Source: JAADDG01 sp964450755 (GTDB lineage Bacteria; Campylobacterota; Campylobacteria; Campylobacterales; JAADDG01). From it: a stretch of DNA of 33,438 nt. The notes below the pieces were generated by a model, which was not told the origin of the DNA, did no database searches, and saw only the letters and a list, made by a program, of their open reading frames with translations. The stretch covers positions 1 through 33,438 of the forward strand of contig CAYVDJ010000029.1 in assembly GCA_964450755.1 (NCBI GenBank), read 5' to 3'. This document shows positions 1-8,930 of the stretch, in pieces. Both the position numbers and the translations under genes were made by a program. Numbering within the stretch: position 1 is the first letter of the stretch; each line of letters begins with the position of its first letter.

Positions 1-361
1 TATTAAATTGCGAAATTGTATAGAAATATTACTTAAATAGAAATATTTAAACATTTTTAACTCTCTAAACTCTTCATGGAAATATGGACTATACAGGTTT
101 TTAGAGTTGCCCTTAATTGTAATATATTTTTTCTGATGGAAGCAACGCTGGATTTTAGAGACAGGTTACTTGTTCACTGTTAGGTTTTATTGGCATTGAC
201 TGAGCTTGTGTCATAAAAATGAGCTTATACATATTATAAATTTTTCAAATATTTATAAAGCCTATTGAACTTTTTTATCATATGGACACCTCCAAAAACT
301 TATATAGTCCATAGCTTTTTAGAATCACCTTTAGGTTATTATACCATCAAATCAAATACTT
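1..361. other. AT-rich non-coding stretch at window start
   Basis: No credible coding region is present. It contains the MITE-like element at 83-313 listed separately. To its left (1-82) I see only AT-rich sequence with a short direct duplication of 'tagaaatatt'. To its right (314-361) there is a minus-strand TATAAT at 338-343 that could act as a -10 element reading into the element, but no matching -35. No clear terminator follows the HerA-like gene, which ends at 362. Confidence 0.6.
83..313 (-). mobile_element. MITE-like element, probably an internally deleted insertion sequence
   Basis: The ends form an imperfect inverted repeat of about 29 bp. The left end begins TATGGACTATACAGGTTTTT (83-102). 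The reverse complement of the right end begins TATGGACTATATAAGTTTTT (313 down to 294). Identity continues as GAG-TG-CC, giving roughly 23 of 29 matches. Each end starts with TA, so a TA target duplication is possible. Inside the right end, on the minus strand, a strong ribosome-binding site (GGAGGT, 288-293) lies 6 nt before an ATG at 281. That frame stops after 15 lysine-rich codons (stop at 234-236). This looks like the start of a transposase whose body was deleted. The IS family is not identified. Confidence 0.6.
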
Positions 362-2746
362 TTATCTGCTCTCCCAGCACAAGAAGAGGTCAATATTGTA
401 AATATCACTTCTTCTTGGTTTTATATAAAAAGTCTCTATCTCATAATTTTCTATATTGTATTTGCCCTCCAAAGAATCTATCTCCTCTTTTAACTCATCG
501 TCAAGTTTTCTGATCTCCTCTTCTATCGATTTAACCTCTTCTTCGGCTCTTTTTACATCCTCTTTCTCTTTGAAAACTCTTCCTGCACTTCTCAAACTCC
601 CCGCTGCTCTTGTGGCGGTTGATCTTTTGATCGTTTTTCTTCCCAAAAAAGCATCAAGAAGTGTCATTCCAAAACCCAAAATCGTATCGGTCGTTCTGGC
701 GGTTACATCATCTTGTTCTTTTTCCAGCTTATCTTCGGCTCTTCTTAATCTTTTTTCCAGTTTTTGCTCTTTTTCTTCATACTTTTCTTTCAGTTTTTCG
801 ATCTCATCCTCATATCTCTTTTTCAATATTTCCTGAATTTTTATCTTAAAATCAGCCAAAGTTTCATCGGGATTTGATTCTATTTTCAATTTTCTGTTTC
901 TGTATAGTTCGAGTTTTTTATTGTAATACAAAAAATCGCTAAATTCCTTTTTCATCTCTTTGAAGGTAGAAGATGAGATAAAAGAGGGCAGAGGATAAAA
1001 TGAGGCATTTTTCAGGGGCTTTTTATCACATCTCTCTTTGTCTTCCCCCTCCTTTTCTTCAAGTTCGGAAAAATCAAACTCATTCATCCTCTCATCAAGA
1101 TATATTTTAAAAGCATACTCACTCTCTATATCGATACCGCGCGAATTGTTGTAAAACCTGACAACAGCATTGAAAATCATAAAAGGTTCATAAACAGGCT
1201 CTTGATTGTGTGGTGAGAGATTTAGATAATAACTCTCTATATCTTCATGTAAGATCGGAGGCGCTTTTAGGAGACCTTCCAAAGAGGAGTTGTTTTTTTG
1301 CTCCTGTTTGGGTTCTTCTTTGAGTCTCCTTTTTTTGTCACTCATCAGCTTTTTGATCTCCTGCTTTGTTATGGGTCCTCTTAGATATGAAAGTACCCAT
1401 CTTGTTTCAAAAAGTGTCAAATCATCCTCTTTTGCACTCTTAAAAAGAAATGTTCTGCTTTTTATACTCGACAAAAGCTCCTCTATCTCTCTTTTATCCA
1501 AAGAGGCGCTGTTGCTTGAGATCAAACCGTCTATAACTCTCTCTTTGTCCTGTTTTGTCTGAAGCCTTCCAAGAAACCAGCTTCCGATATTTGACAATCC
1601 TTTATAGTCAAGATCTATCGGATTTTGGGTAGCCAAAACCACTCCTATTCCATAGGCTCTTGCCTGTTTCAAAAGCAAAAGCATAGGTTCTTTTGAAGGA
1701 GGTTTTGAAGTAGCGGGGAAAAACCCGAAAATCTCATCCATATAAAGCACAGTCCTTAAAGTCGGTGTTCCGCTTTGCCTTCTCATCCAGTCTATATATT
1801 TGTTTAAAAAGAGAGTTACAAAGAACATTCTTTGCTGATCATTTAGATGTGCGATAGAGAGGATGGAAACTCTCGGCTTTGCATCCTCATCATAGAGAAG
1901 TTTTTGGATATCAAGTTTCTCACCCTCTATCCACGCCGAAAATCCCGGACTTGCAAGAACATTATTTAAAAGCATTGCAAGTTTGAGTCTTTCGTTTTGG
2001 GGATAAAAACTTTTAAGAGGCAAAACTCCTATCTTGTCAAAAGGAGGAGAACTGATATATCCGATGATCTCTTCAAGAGACAAATCTTTTTTCTCTTTCC
2101 AAAAATAGGAAAATATGGAAGCCAAAAGCATATATTCGGGACTCAAAAGAGGATCAGCATCTATATCTATCAGTGTCAGAATGGATGAAACCACACTGTT
2201 TAACATAGCACTGAATGCATCCGGATCCTGAAGTATCTCTTCTGAGGGAGCTTCAAAACTGCTCAAAACAGAAAGCGGAATACCGGCTGTACTGCCCGGA
2301 GTATAGATAGTAAAATCAGCACTCTTTTTTAGTTTTTCTATTCTGCTTTTGTCCTGATGCCAACTCTCTATCCCCTCTTCCCACATTTTTGCCGTCTGTT
2401 TTGCATAATCAAGAGGAGACAAACCTCTGTTTGAAGCTTCATGCTTGTCTATCCACTCCTCAAAATTTTCCGCTTCAAGTTTTGGAAATGTCAAAAGAAG
2501 ATTTCCCATATCTCCTTTTGGATCGATGATGATAGAGGGGATATTGTCAATAGCCGCCTCTTCGATGATATCGATACCAAGACCGGTTTTACCGCTGCCG
2601 GTCATTCCGATAATCGCCGCATGGGTTGTCAAATGTTTGCTTTTGTATAAAAACAGCTCACCGTTTTTTTTCAGACTTTTTGGATCAACCTTCTCTCCAA
2701 GATAAAATATTCCGAGTTTCTCATAATAATCTAATTCGTTTGCCAT
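362..2746 (-). CDS. HerA-like (VirB4/FtsK-superfamily) ATPase with C-terminal coiled coils
   Basis: The protein (794 aa) is a P-loop ATPase of the HerA/DUF853 type. Visible motifs are Walker A G-M-T-G-S-G-K-T at 47-54, the IIIDPKGD segment at 72-79, Walker B LYMDEI at 334-339, the ATQNP sensor motif at 372-376, and an arginine-bearing WFLGRLQT at 390-397. The C-terminal third is different: charged coiled coils at about 633-682 and 726-765 flank a Gly/Ala- and hydrophobic-rich hinge (687-725), and the protein ends in a short beta-rich tail. HerA relatives are hexameric DNA translocases or helicases, but no NurA-type nuclease lies beside it and its substrate is unknown. It starts immediately after the mnmA stop codon, so it is translated as the last gene of the aroQ-fliY-mnmA operon. 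The call as an ATPase is firm; the role is not. Confidence 0.8.
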   Translation of the reverse strand: MANELDYYEKLGIFYLGEKVDPKSLKKNGELFLYKSKHLTTHAAIIGMTGSGKTGLGIDIIEEAAIDNIPSIIIDPKGDMGNLLLTFPKLEAENFEEWIDKHEASNRGLSPLDYAKQTAKMWEEGIESWHQDKSRIEKLKKSADFTIYTPGSTAGIPLSVLSSFEAPSEEILQDPDAFSAMLNSVVSSILTLIDIDADPLLSPEYMLLASIFSYFWKEKKDLSLEEIIGYISSPPFDKIGVLPLKSFYPQNERLKLAMLLNNVLASPGFSAWIEGEKLDIQKLLYDEDAKPRVSILSIAHLNDQQRMFFVTLFLNKYIDWMRRQSGTPTLRTVLYMDEIFGFFPATSKPPSKEPMLLLLKQARAYGIGVVLATQNPIDLDYKGLSNIGSWFLGRLQTKQDKERVIDGLISSNSASLDKREIEELLSSIKSRTFLFKSAKEDDLTLFETRWVLSYLRGPITKQEIKKLMSDKKRRLKEEPKQEQKNNSSLEGLLKAPPILHEDIESYYLNLSPHNQEPVYEPFMIFNAVVRFYNNSRGIDIESEYAFKIYLDERMNEFDFSELEEKEGEDKERCDKKPLKNASFYPLPSFISSSTFKEMKKEFSDFLYYNKKLELYRNRKLKIESNPDETLADFKIKIQEILKKRYEDEIEKLKEKYEEKEQKLEKRLRRAEDKLEKEQDDVTARTTDTILGFGMTLLDAFLGRKTIKRSTATRAAGSLRSAGRVFKEKEDVKRAEEEVKSIEEEIRKLDDELKEEIDSLEGKYNIENYEIETFYIKPRRSDIYNIDLFLCWESR

Positions 2747-3772
2747 CTATTTCTCCTCTTTTATCCACCCTCCGCCTATCACTTTTTCACCTTCATAAAA
2801 AACCGCCGCCTGTCCGGGTGCCAATCCCTGAATCTTCTCTTTTAAAACAACGGTGGCTTCATCCTTTTCCACCAAAACTTTGCAACCGACTTTGGGACTT
2901 CTGTATCTTATTTTAACAAAAGATTCAAAAACTCTCTCTTCTATAAAAAAATTAATATTGTCTATTTTAAATTGTGAAACCTCAAGCTCTTTTTTACTGC
3001 CTACTACGATTTGATTGTTTTTGGAATCTATCTTGATGACATAATGCGGTTCATGCGCTCCAAATACCGTAAAACCCCGTCTTTTACCTATCGTATAGTG
3101 CATATATCCTTTATGCTTTCCTATAATTTTTTCGTTTGTATCAACTACATCACCGGGGAGATCGATATTGAAATGATCTTTTAGGATATCGGTATAACTG
3201 TTTTCGACAAAGCATATTTCAGTACTCTCTTTTTGTTTTGCTATCTCTTTTAAAACTTCTATATTTTCGCTTATGGCTCTAACTTCCTCTTTTAAAAAAT
3301 TACTCAGAGGAAAAATGACAAAAGGAAGATTCTCTCTTTTTACAAATGCCAAAAAATAACTTTGATCTTTGCTTTTGTCTTTTGCTTCACATATAAATCC
3401 GTCTTTTATCATGGCATAATGACCCGTGGCTATCTTGTCAAAACCCTCTTTTTTTGCATACTCTACAAGAAGACCGAGTTTTATGGTTTTGTTGCAGACC
3501 ACACAGGGATTTGGAGTCAAACCCTCTTTGTATGTTTGAACAAAATAGTCATAAACATTCTCTTTAAAAGTTTCTCCAAAATCAAGTACCCGATATCCAA
3601 TCCCAAGATAGGATGCAACCTTTTTTACATTTTCTATATTTTTTTGATGATACTCTTCATTTTCATACAGCTTGAAATAGACTCCTTCGATCTCATGTCC
3701 CTCTTTTTGAAGAAGATATGCCGTTACCGACGAATCAACCCCTCCGCTCATTGCTACCAAAATTTTAGACAT
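2747..3772 (-). CDS. mnmA: tRNA-specific 2-thiouridylase MnmA
   Basis: MnmA installs the 2-thio group on U34 of the tRNAs for Lys, Glu and Gln, using ATP and relayed sulfur in the cytoplasm. The 341-residue protein has the N-type PP-loop SGGVDSS at residues 9-15, the catalytic Cys pair C90 (in NPCVVC) and C187 (in TEICF), and the GHY and KDQSYFL segments typical of the family. It is slightly short of the usual length of about 360 residues but complete. The ATG at 3772 lies 9 nt after the fliY stop and has no clear Shine-Dalgarno sequence, so translation is probably coupled to fliY. The gene is the next-to-last of the operon, followed directly by the HerA-like ATPase. Confidence 0.96.
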   Translation of the reverse strand: MSKILVAMSGGVDSSVTAYLLQKEGHEIEGVYFKLYENEEYHQKNIENVKKVASYLGIGYRVLDFGETFKENVYDYFVQTYKEGLTPNPCVVCNKTIKLGLLVEYAKKEGFDKIATGHYAMIKDGFICEAKDKSKDQSYFLAFVKRENLPFVIFPLSNFLKEEVRAISENIEVLKEIAKQKESTEICFVENSYTDILKDHFNIDLPGDVVDTNEKIIGKHKGYMHYTIGKRRGFTVFGAHEPHYVIKIDSKNNQIVVGSKKELEVSQFKIDNINFFIEERVFESFVKIRYRSPKVGCKVLVEKDEATVVLKEKIQGLAPGQAAVFYEGEKVIGGGWIKEEK

Positions 3773-3781
3773 TGCAAAACT

Positions 3782-4675
3782 TCATTTCAACTGCTCAAGC
3801 CGTTCTTTCTGGCTTCCTATCTTCACGATCTGAATACCGAAATTTCCATCTACTATAACAACTTCTCCTTTGCCTATCACTTTGTTTCCCACTAGTATAT
3901 CCAAAGGTTCGTTTGCAAGTTGATCAAGCTCTATAACGGAGCCTATATCCATATTTAACACATCTTTTAAAAGCATTTTTTTTGTGCCTATTCTCACTCT
4001 TACAGGCAGCTGAACATCCATAATCAAAGAGATGTTTCTTAGCTCTTCAGGAGCAAGAGAGGTTAGACATCCCTCATTTTCAGAGGTTTTTTGTTGGGGC
4101 TTTTTTGAAGTTTTATCTAAATCCTCCTCCTCTTTTGGCTCATCATCAGAAGAAGAGACATCGCTTTGTTTTAGTTTGCTATAAAGGTTTTCATCTATTG
4201 CCAGAAATATTTTCGTATCTGTTTTTGATATCTTGAATCGATAGATATAAAGCTCTTCAAAATCAGAAAAATCGGCTTCATCCAAATCAGAGTAATATTT
4301 TGCATCCAAAACTTCAAAACCGAGTTTGGGAAGGTCTTTTTGTGCTGACAAAGCGGTGGCAAAACTGCCGAAAATATTGGAGACAATCTCTTTAAAGGCA
4401 TCCAAATCATCATCATTCATCTCCTCTTTCGCCTCGCCTTCTCCTCCTACCATAAAATCAGCCAAAGAGGTGGCTGCCAAAGGAGAGAAGATCATAGATA
4501 TTTTGGATTCGATATCTCCGCTTGTTTTGATATTTGCAGCACACAGGGGAGTTAACAGTCCCGAAGATTCGGATATTTTCTCCTCTTTTTCAAGAATTAT
4601 TTCAGGAGTATGACCTGTCAGACCCTCTATTATGGATACACTCTCTTTTTCCAGTAATCTTATAAATTCGCTCAT
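3782..4675 (-). CDS. fliY: Flagellar motor switch protein FliY (FliN family)
   Basis: FliY is the FliN-like component of the flagellar C-ring in Campylobacterota. The 297-residue protein has an N-terminal CheC/FliM-like region (about 1-165), an acidic and lysine-rich linker (171-205), and a C-terminal SpoA/FliN domain (about 214-290) with VQLPVRVRIG and a GKGEVV-V-NFGI pattern. The CheC-like segment at 92-100 has the Asp-x3-Glu pattern but the following Asn is three residues on, not two (EIVSN), so phosphatase activity on CheY-P is uncertain. The start ATG overlaps the fliM stop by one base (TAATG), a sign of translational coupling within the switch operon. Confidence 0.93.
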   Translation of the reverse strand: MSEFIRLLEKESVSIIEGLTGHTPEIILEKEEKISESSGLLTPLCAANIKTSGDIESKISMIFSPLAATSLADFMVGGEGEAKEEMNDDDLDAFKEIVSNIFGSFATALSAQKDLPKLGFEVLDAKYYSDLDEADFSDFEELYIYRFKISKTDTKIFLAIDENLYSKLKQSDVSSSDDEPKEEEDLDKTSKKPQQKTSENEGCLTSLAPEELRNISLIMDVQLPVRVRIGTKKMLLKDVLNMDIGSVIELDQLANEPLDILVGNKVIGKGEVVIVDGNFGIQIVKIGSQKERLEQLK

Positions 4676-5748
4676 TAATACTCTCTTGTTTCTGTTTTTA
4701 GGTCGCTAGAGACTTTTCTTAAGCGCTCTTTTTCCAGATTTTCCAATATATCTTTTATCTCATCTTTGTCAGTTCTTAGGATTTCTGTTATTTTGATGGA
4801 CTTTCTGTATCTTTTCAACCCTATTTCTCCCTTAAAAAGCCTCTTTTGATCTATCGTCAAAGTTGCCGTATTGTCCGCCTTGCTGTCCAATCTTATTATA
4901 TCACCTTTTTTCAGTTCAAGAAGTTCTTTAATGCCCATTTTGGCATTTCCGAGTATCACTTCATATTTGATATCAGCTCTTTTTATCAGCTCTTTTAGCT
5001 CTTTGTTCCTGCTCTTTTTTGAATTGGTCTCTCCCATAACAATATCTCTGTTTGCAAGTCTTGAAAGGATCGATTCAAGATATATGACGGGATAGGCGAT
5101 ATTGATCATTCCGTTGCTGTTTCCTATAATGATCTCCATAACAACCATTATGACGATCTCATTTTGGGAAACGATCTGAACGACACTCGGACTTGACTCT
5201 TTTGTCTCTATCGTAGGATATATATCCAGCACGGATGACCACGCTTCTTTTAGGTTTTGGATAATGATTCTTAAAATAGTATCCAAAAGATTTATCTCGA
5301 TATCGGTCAGTTCCCTTGAAGATTCATAATTTTCACCTTTTCCGCCAAGAAGTCTGTCAATCATCACAAAAGCGATAGAAGGATTTATCTCCAAAACGGC
5401 ACTTCCTTCAAGAGGTTTCATCGAAAAGACATTAAAACTTGTAGGGCTTGGAAGACTCATCAAAAATTCACCGTAGGTCATCTGATCAACGGAATGAAGC
5501 TGGATTTCTACAATGGAACGCATAATGGAGGAGATATGAGAGGCAAGATTTCTTGCCATTTTGTCGTGGATACCCCGTATCGCTCTTATCTGCTCTTTGC
5601 TGATACGGTTTGGTCTTTTGAAATCATAAAGAACTATCTGTTTTGAGGAAGGACTCTCTATGTTTTGTTCAAGGCTTTGACTCTCCCCTTCCTCATCAAT
5701 AACTTCAAGTAGAGCATCGATCTCTTCCTGGCTTAAAATATCAGCCAT
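4675..5748 (-). CDS. fliM: Flagellar motor switch protein FliM
   Basis: FliM is the C-ring protein that binds CheY-P and reverses flagellar rotation. The 357-residue protein begins with the conserved CheY-binding peptide LSQEEIDALLEVI (residues 4-16). The CheC-like middle domain follows (about 50-235, including the SFNVFSMKPLEGSAVLEI region and LLGGKG), and then a C-terminal SpoA domain (about 260-330). The length is typical. It overlaps fliA upstream by 8 nt and fliY downstream by 1 nt. Confidence 0.96.
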   Translation of the reverse strand: MADILSQEEIDALLEVIDEEGESQSLEQNIESPSSKQIVLYDFKRPNRISKEQIRAIRGIHDKMARNLASHISSIMRSIVEIQLHSVDQMTYGEFLMSLPSPTSFNVFSMKPLEGSAVLEINPSIAFVMIDRLLGGKGENYESSRELTDIEINLLDTILRIIIQNLKEAWSSVLDIYPTIETKESSPSVVQIVSQNEIVIMVVMEIIIGNSNGMINIAYPVIYLESILSRLANRDIVMGETNSKKSRNKELKELIKRADIKYEVILGNAKMGIKELLELKKGDIIRLDSKADNTATLTIDQKRLFKGEIGLKRYRKSIKITEILRTDKDEIKDILENLEKERLRKVSSDLKTETREY

Positions 5749-6454
5749 CGTCCACCCCTACTACTTTCTCTCTTATCGTTCTTATCAGTTTTTTATGGAT
5801 TTGTGAGATTCTTGATTCACTTATTTCCAAAATTGCACTGATCTCTTTTAGATTCAGTTCCTCAAAATAGTAAAGCTGGATAATCATCTGTTCTCTTTCA
5901 CTCAGAGTACTCAAAATATCCTTGATATACTCCACAAGCTGCTCTTTTTCTATAACCTCTTCTGTGGAAGACTCTTCAAAAACGGCAATCTGCTCATTGA
6001 GAGGCATATTTGAAGATATTTCAGAAGCAATCCTTGCATCTCTTATCTTATGCACACTCTCATTTAATTTTTCCGCTAGATACTCATTGGTCGGTTCTTC
6101 CTCATACTCATTTAGATATTTTGCCACTTCCACTTCGATAGCTTTTATCAGTCTTCTGCTGCTTCTGCTGACCACATCAAGACTTCTCAAATAATCGAGC
6201 ATAGAACCGTAAACTCTCTTTTTTGCGTATCCCCAAAAAGAGTTGTTGATATCTTTGTCATATTTTCTTGAAAGTTTTATCATCTCTTCGGTTCCGATAG
6301 AGATGAGATCTCCGACATCAACAGATGAGGGCAGACGCTCTTTTAGTCTATAAGCCATGGCTCTTACAGCCGGCATAAATTGAAGTACCATATTGTCCTG
6401 GTCTAATTTTACATTTCTTTGATATTCATTAACTACTTTATCTTTATTTGTCAT
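5741..6454 (-). CDS. fliA: RNA polymerase sigma-28 factor FliA
   Basis: FliA directs transcription of late flagellar genes. The 237-residue protein has sigma region 2 at about 20-95 (DVGDLISIGTEEMIKL, SFWGYAKKRVYGSMLDYLR) and sigma region 4 at about 180-232, with the helix-turn-helix LNLKEISAILEISESRISQI. The length matches the family. A good ribosome-binding site (AGGAAAAAG) precedes the ATG at 6454. It lies between flhG/small membrane gene and fliM, the order seen in Campylobacter. No FlgM-like anti-sigma gene is in the window. Confidence 0.95.
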   Translation of the reverse strand: MTNKDKVVNEYQRNVKLDQDNMVLQFMPAVRAMAYRLKERLPSSVDVGDLISIGTEEMIKLSRKYDKDINNSFWGYAKKRVYGSMLDYLRSLDVVSRSSRRLIKAIEVEVAKYLNEYEEEPTNEYLAEKLNESVHKIRDARIASEISSNMPLNEQIAVFEESSTEEVIEKEQLVEYIKDILSTLSEREQMIIQLYYFEELNLKEISAILEISESRISQIHKKLIRTIREKVVGVDDG

Positions 6455-6468
6455 CTTTTTCCTGCCCC

Positions 6469-6780
6469 CTACTTCAATTTACTATCTTCTTTTTCAATAT
6501 CTTGTATATGAGAATTCATCTTTTTTTCTCTCTCTTCTATCTCATATATATAATAATCTATATCTTTTTCATACAGCTCTTTTTGAAATTTTTTCTTCAA
6601 ATCATCTGAAGAATCGACAAAATAGACAAGGATAAGATGGATAAAAAGATAAAAAAACAGAGTAATTTCAAGTGTATAGATCACTATATCTTCAGGTGTG
6701 GAGAAATTTACAATGCAAAATGACAAGCCTATAAAAAAACCGCTTACCGTAAAAAAATATATAAACCTCTCTATCTTCAC
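6469..6780 (-). CDS. Small two-TM membrane protein in flagellar operon
   Basis: This 103-residue protein has two predicted transmembrane helices (about 8-25 and 34-54) and a charged, probably coiled-coil cytoplasmic tail (about 58-103, rich in Lys/Glu/Asp). It starts with GTG at 6780, supported by GGAG six bases upstream. It lies 15 nt after flhG and 14 nt before fliA, and a small membrane protein occupies the same slot in Campylobacter genomes (from memory). I do not recognise a named family. Its position suggests a link to flagellar assembly or regulation, but the sequence does not show a function. Confidence 0.75.
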   Translation of the reverse strand: MKIERFIYFFTVSGFFIGLSFCIVNFSTPEDIVIYTLEITLFFYLFIHLILVYFVDSSDDLKKKFQKELYEKDIDYYIYEIEEREKKMNSHIQDIEKEDSKLK

Positions 6781-6795
6781 CTTGATCTCCGCTTT

Positions 6796-7662
6796 TTAGA
6801 ACTGTTCCACTATCCTTTTGAAAAAACTTCCAAAACCTCTTTTGTTATCAAGCACTTTTCGTTCCATTTTATAGATCAAAGCACTTACAATATCCTGTAT
6901 ATTTTCACTTGCTATACTGTGAGGAAACTCCTTTGTAAATAAAATCCTCTGCTTTATGCTTCTTGCGATCACCTGATCTTGCATAATATAGCCCAAGTTA
7001 TTAAGAGATAAAAAATCTCCTATATTATCTTTTGCGACTTTTTGGATTTTGTTAAAAATCGCATTTGCTTCTCTGTTGCCTTTTACCATATTGAATAAAA
7101 GATTTATTTGAGATTTGTGTTTGCTTGTAACCTTGACCGTTGCATAAGCGTCGGTAATGGCTGCAGGTTCAGGCACAACAATCACTATCACCTCATCAGC
7201 CTCTTTCAAAAAAAGCTGGGTATTTTCTCCGATACCGGCTCCCGTATCGATGATAACATAATCTATCTCATCCAAAATGGAAACTTCATCCAAAAACCTC
7301 TCAAAAACAAAGCTTTCACTGTGTTTTAAGATCTCCTCTCCGTTCTCTCCGGGGATTAAAATAAGATTTTCATTTATCTTGACAATAATCTCTTCAAGTG
7401 TAGCTTCTCCTTTTAAAACATGTAAAAGATTTTTGTTAATTTTGACATTGAACAAAATATCAAGATTGGCTAAACCTATATCGGCATCAAATAGTGCAAC
7501 TTTATACCCGTAAGAGGATAAAGTATTTGCAAGATTAGCACTGACAGTACTTTTGCCGACACCTCCTTTGCCACTGGTTATAGCAATAAACTTTGTTTTT
7601 ATATTTTTTGTCGGAATCTGTTCCTGTACTATTTTTTGAAGTTTTTGTGCTTGATTTATCAT
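6796..7662 (-). CDS. flhG: Flagellar number regulator FlhG (MinD-like ATPase, FleN/YlxH)
   Basis: FlhG is a MinD/ParA-type ATPase that limits the number and position of polar flagella, acting against FlhF. The 288-residue protein shows the deviant Walker A GKGGVGKST at residues 31-39, FDADIGLANLD, and VIIDTGAG as switch II. The C-terminal end (KRGFGSFFKRIVEQF) looks like the amphipathic membrane-targeting helix of MinD proteins. The N-terminal segment NQAQKLQKIV resembles the DQA(E)xLR activator motif that stimulates the FlhF GTPase. It overlaps flhF by 4 nt, so the antagonistic pair is translationally coupled. Confidence 0.95.
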   Translation of the reverse strand: MINQAQKLQKIVQEQIPTKNIKTKFIAITSGKGGVGKSTVSANLANTLSSYGYKVALFDADIGLANLDILFNVKINKNLLHVLKGEATLEEIIVKINENLILIPGENGEEILKHSESFVFERFLDEVSILDEIDYVIIDTGAGIGENTQLFLKEADEVIVIVVPEPAAITDAYATVKVTSKHKSQINLLFNMVKGNREANAIFNKIQKVAKDNIGDFLSLNNLGYIMQDQVIARSIKQRILFTKEFPHSIASENIQDIVSALIYKMERKVLDNKRGFGSFFKRIVEQF

Positions 7663-8930
7663 TTTTTACTCTTTTTGAAGCCTTCAAAAAGGGACTTTAT
7701 CAAAAATTCCGCTTGAGCTTCCATGATATCGTCAGGAACTTCCTGTCCGGTAGAAAAATAACTGATAGGTTTATTCACATCATAAACCAAAGAGAAAATA
7801 TTGCCAAAATTTTTGGTTTCATCAAGTTTTGTAAAAATTATCGTATCTATATTCAAAAAAGAAAAACCGTTATAAATATCCTGCAAATCCTCCAATTTCG
7901 TAGCAGAGGAGAGTATCAGATTGACATCTATCTCAAAATTTGTTTTGTCCAAAATCCTTTTTAATTTTCCTATCTTGTTTTTATCATACTGGGAACTTCC
8001 CACTGTATCTATCAAAACGATATCGCATCTGCTAAGAGAATTAACCGCCTTGTCAAAATCGTTTATATCCACTACATCTTCTATTGGAAGACGCATCATT
8101 TTGGCATATTGGTACAACTGTTCCACCGCTCCTATCCTGTAGGTATCCAAAGTGATGATACCTGTTTTGTGTCTGTATTTTACAAAAGAGTAACGAGCCG
8201 CAAGTTTGGCGATGGTGGTCGTTTTGCCGACACCTGTGGGTCCTACAAACATCATTATCTTTTTGGCTCCTTTTGGGAGATTGAGTTCTACCCGAATCGG
8301 TATGATTTTTTGTAAAAGAACCTGAAAATATCTTTTTATCGTCTCGGTACTGTTTCTCATACGATAAGGCATATTTTCAAGTGTCAGCTCCATAATCGTA
8401 TAAAGATGATCTTTACTCATTCCGCTTTGATAGGCTTTTTTATAAATCTCTGAAAACTCAGGAGGGATCGGCAATCCATCTCTTTGAAATGACTTCTCTT
8501 CCCAAAACATATTTTGGATTATTTTTATTTTATCTGACAGTTTCAAAATCTCTTTTTTTACTTTGACAATCTCGTCTTTTTCTGCCATATCCGATTTTTT
8601 TCTTTTAAAACTGTTCTCTTCCTCTTTGTTTACGGAAATTTTTGAATCGGTTACTTTTGCAATCTTGGAAATCTGCTGTGCAGCCTTTGAGATATCCAAA
8701 AAGACATCATCTTTTAAGAGGTTCTCTTTCTCCTCTTTTTGATCACTCTTTCTTGGAGTTTTTCCCTCTTCATCATTTAAAACGATGACAACCTCATAAA
8801 GACCCGCCGTTGTCAATCCTTTTTTCTTGATCTGTTTTGTGCTGACTACCAAAGCATCCTCTCCGCACTCCATTTGAGCTTTTTTAAGCGCCTCTGCCGG
8901 AGTGGGAGCGGTATAGGATACAAGTTTCAC
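7659..8930 (-). CDS. flhF: Flagellar biosynthesis SRP-type GTPase FlhF
   Basis: FlhF marks the pole for flagellar assembly. The 423-residue protein has a basic/acidic B domain (about 1-140), the N region, and an SRP-family GTPase domain with G1 GPTGVGKTTT (230-239), DTYRIGAVEQL (262-272), G3 DTVGSSQYD (308-316) and G4 TKLDE (367-371). G3 differs from the DTAGR of Ffh and FtsY, which may be normal for FlhF of this phylum. The start is GTG at 8930, backed by AAAGGA five bases upstream and overlapping the folK stop (GTGA). Confidence 0.95.
   Translation of the reverse strand: MKLVSYTAPTPAEALKKAQMECGEDALVVSTKQIKKKGLTTAGLYEVVIVLNDEEGKTPRKSDQKEEKENLLKDDVFLDISKAAQQISKIAKVTDSKISVNKEEENSFKRKKSDMAEKDEIVKVKKEILKLSDKIKIIQNMFWEEKSFQRDGLPIPPEFSEIYKKAYQSGMSKDHLYTIMELTLENMPYRMRNSTETIKRYFQVLLQKIIPIRVELNLPKGAKKIMMFVGPTGVGKTTTIAKLAARYSFVKYRHKTGIITLDTYRIGAVEQLYQYAKMMRLPIEDVVDINDFDKAVNSLSRCDIVLIDTVGSSQYDKNKIGKLKRILDKTNFEIDVNLILSSATKLEDLQDIYNGFSFLNIDTIIFTKLDETKNFGNIFSLVYDVNKPISYFSTGQEVPDDIMEAQAEFLIKSLFEGFKKSKK

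Noticed and set aside
265..513. Plus-strand reading frame of 82 codons at the window start
   Set aside because: It crosses the MITE end and the 3' end of the HerA-like gene, has no ribosome-binding site and no recognisable protein pattern.
362..2746. HerA-like ATPase as part of a HerA-based defence system (SIR2-HerA or DUF4297-HerA)
   Set aside because: There is no SIR2, DUF4297 or nuclease partner. The gene is fused to a housekeeping operon directly behind mnmA.
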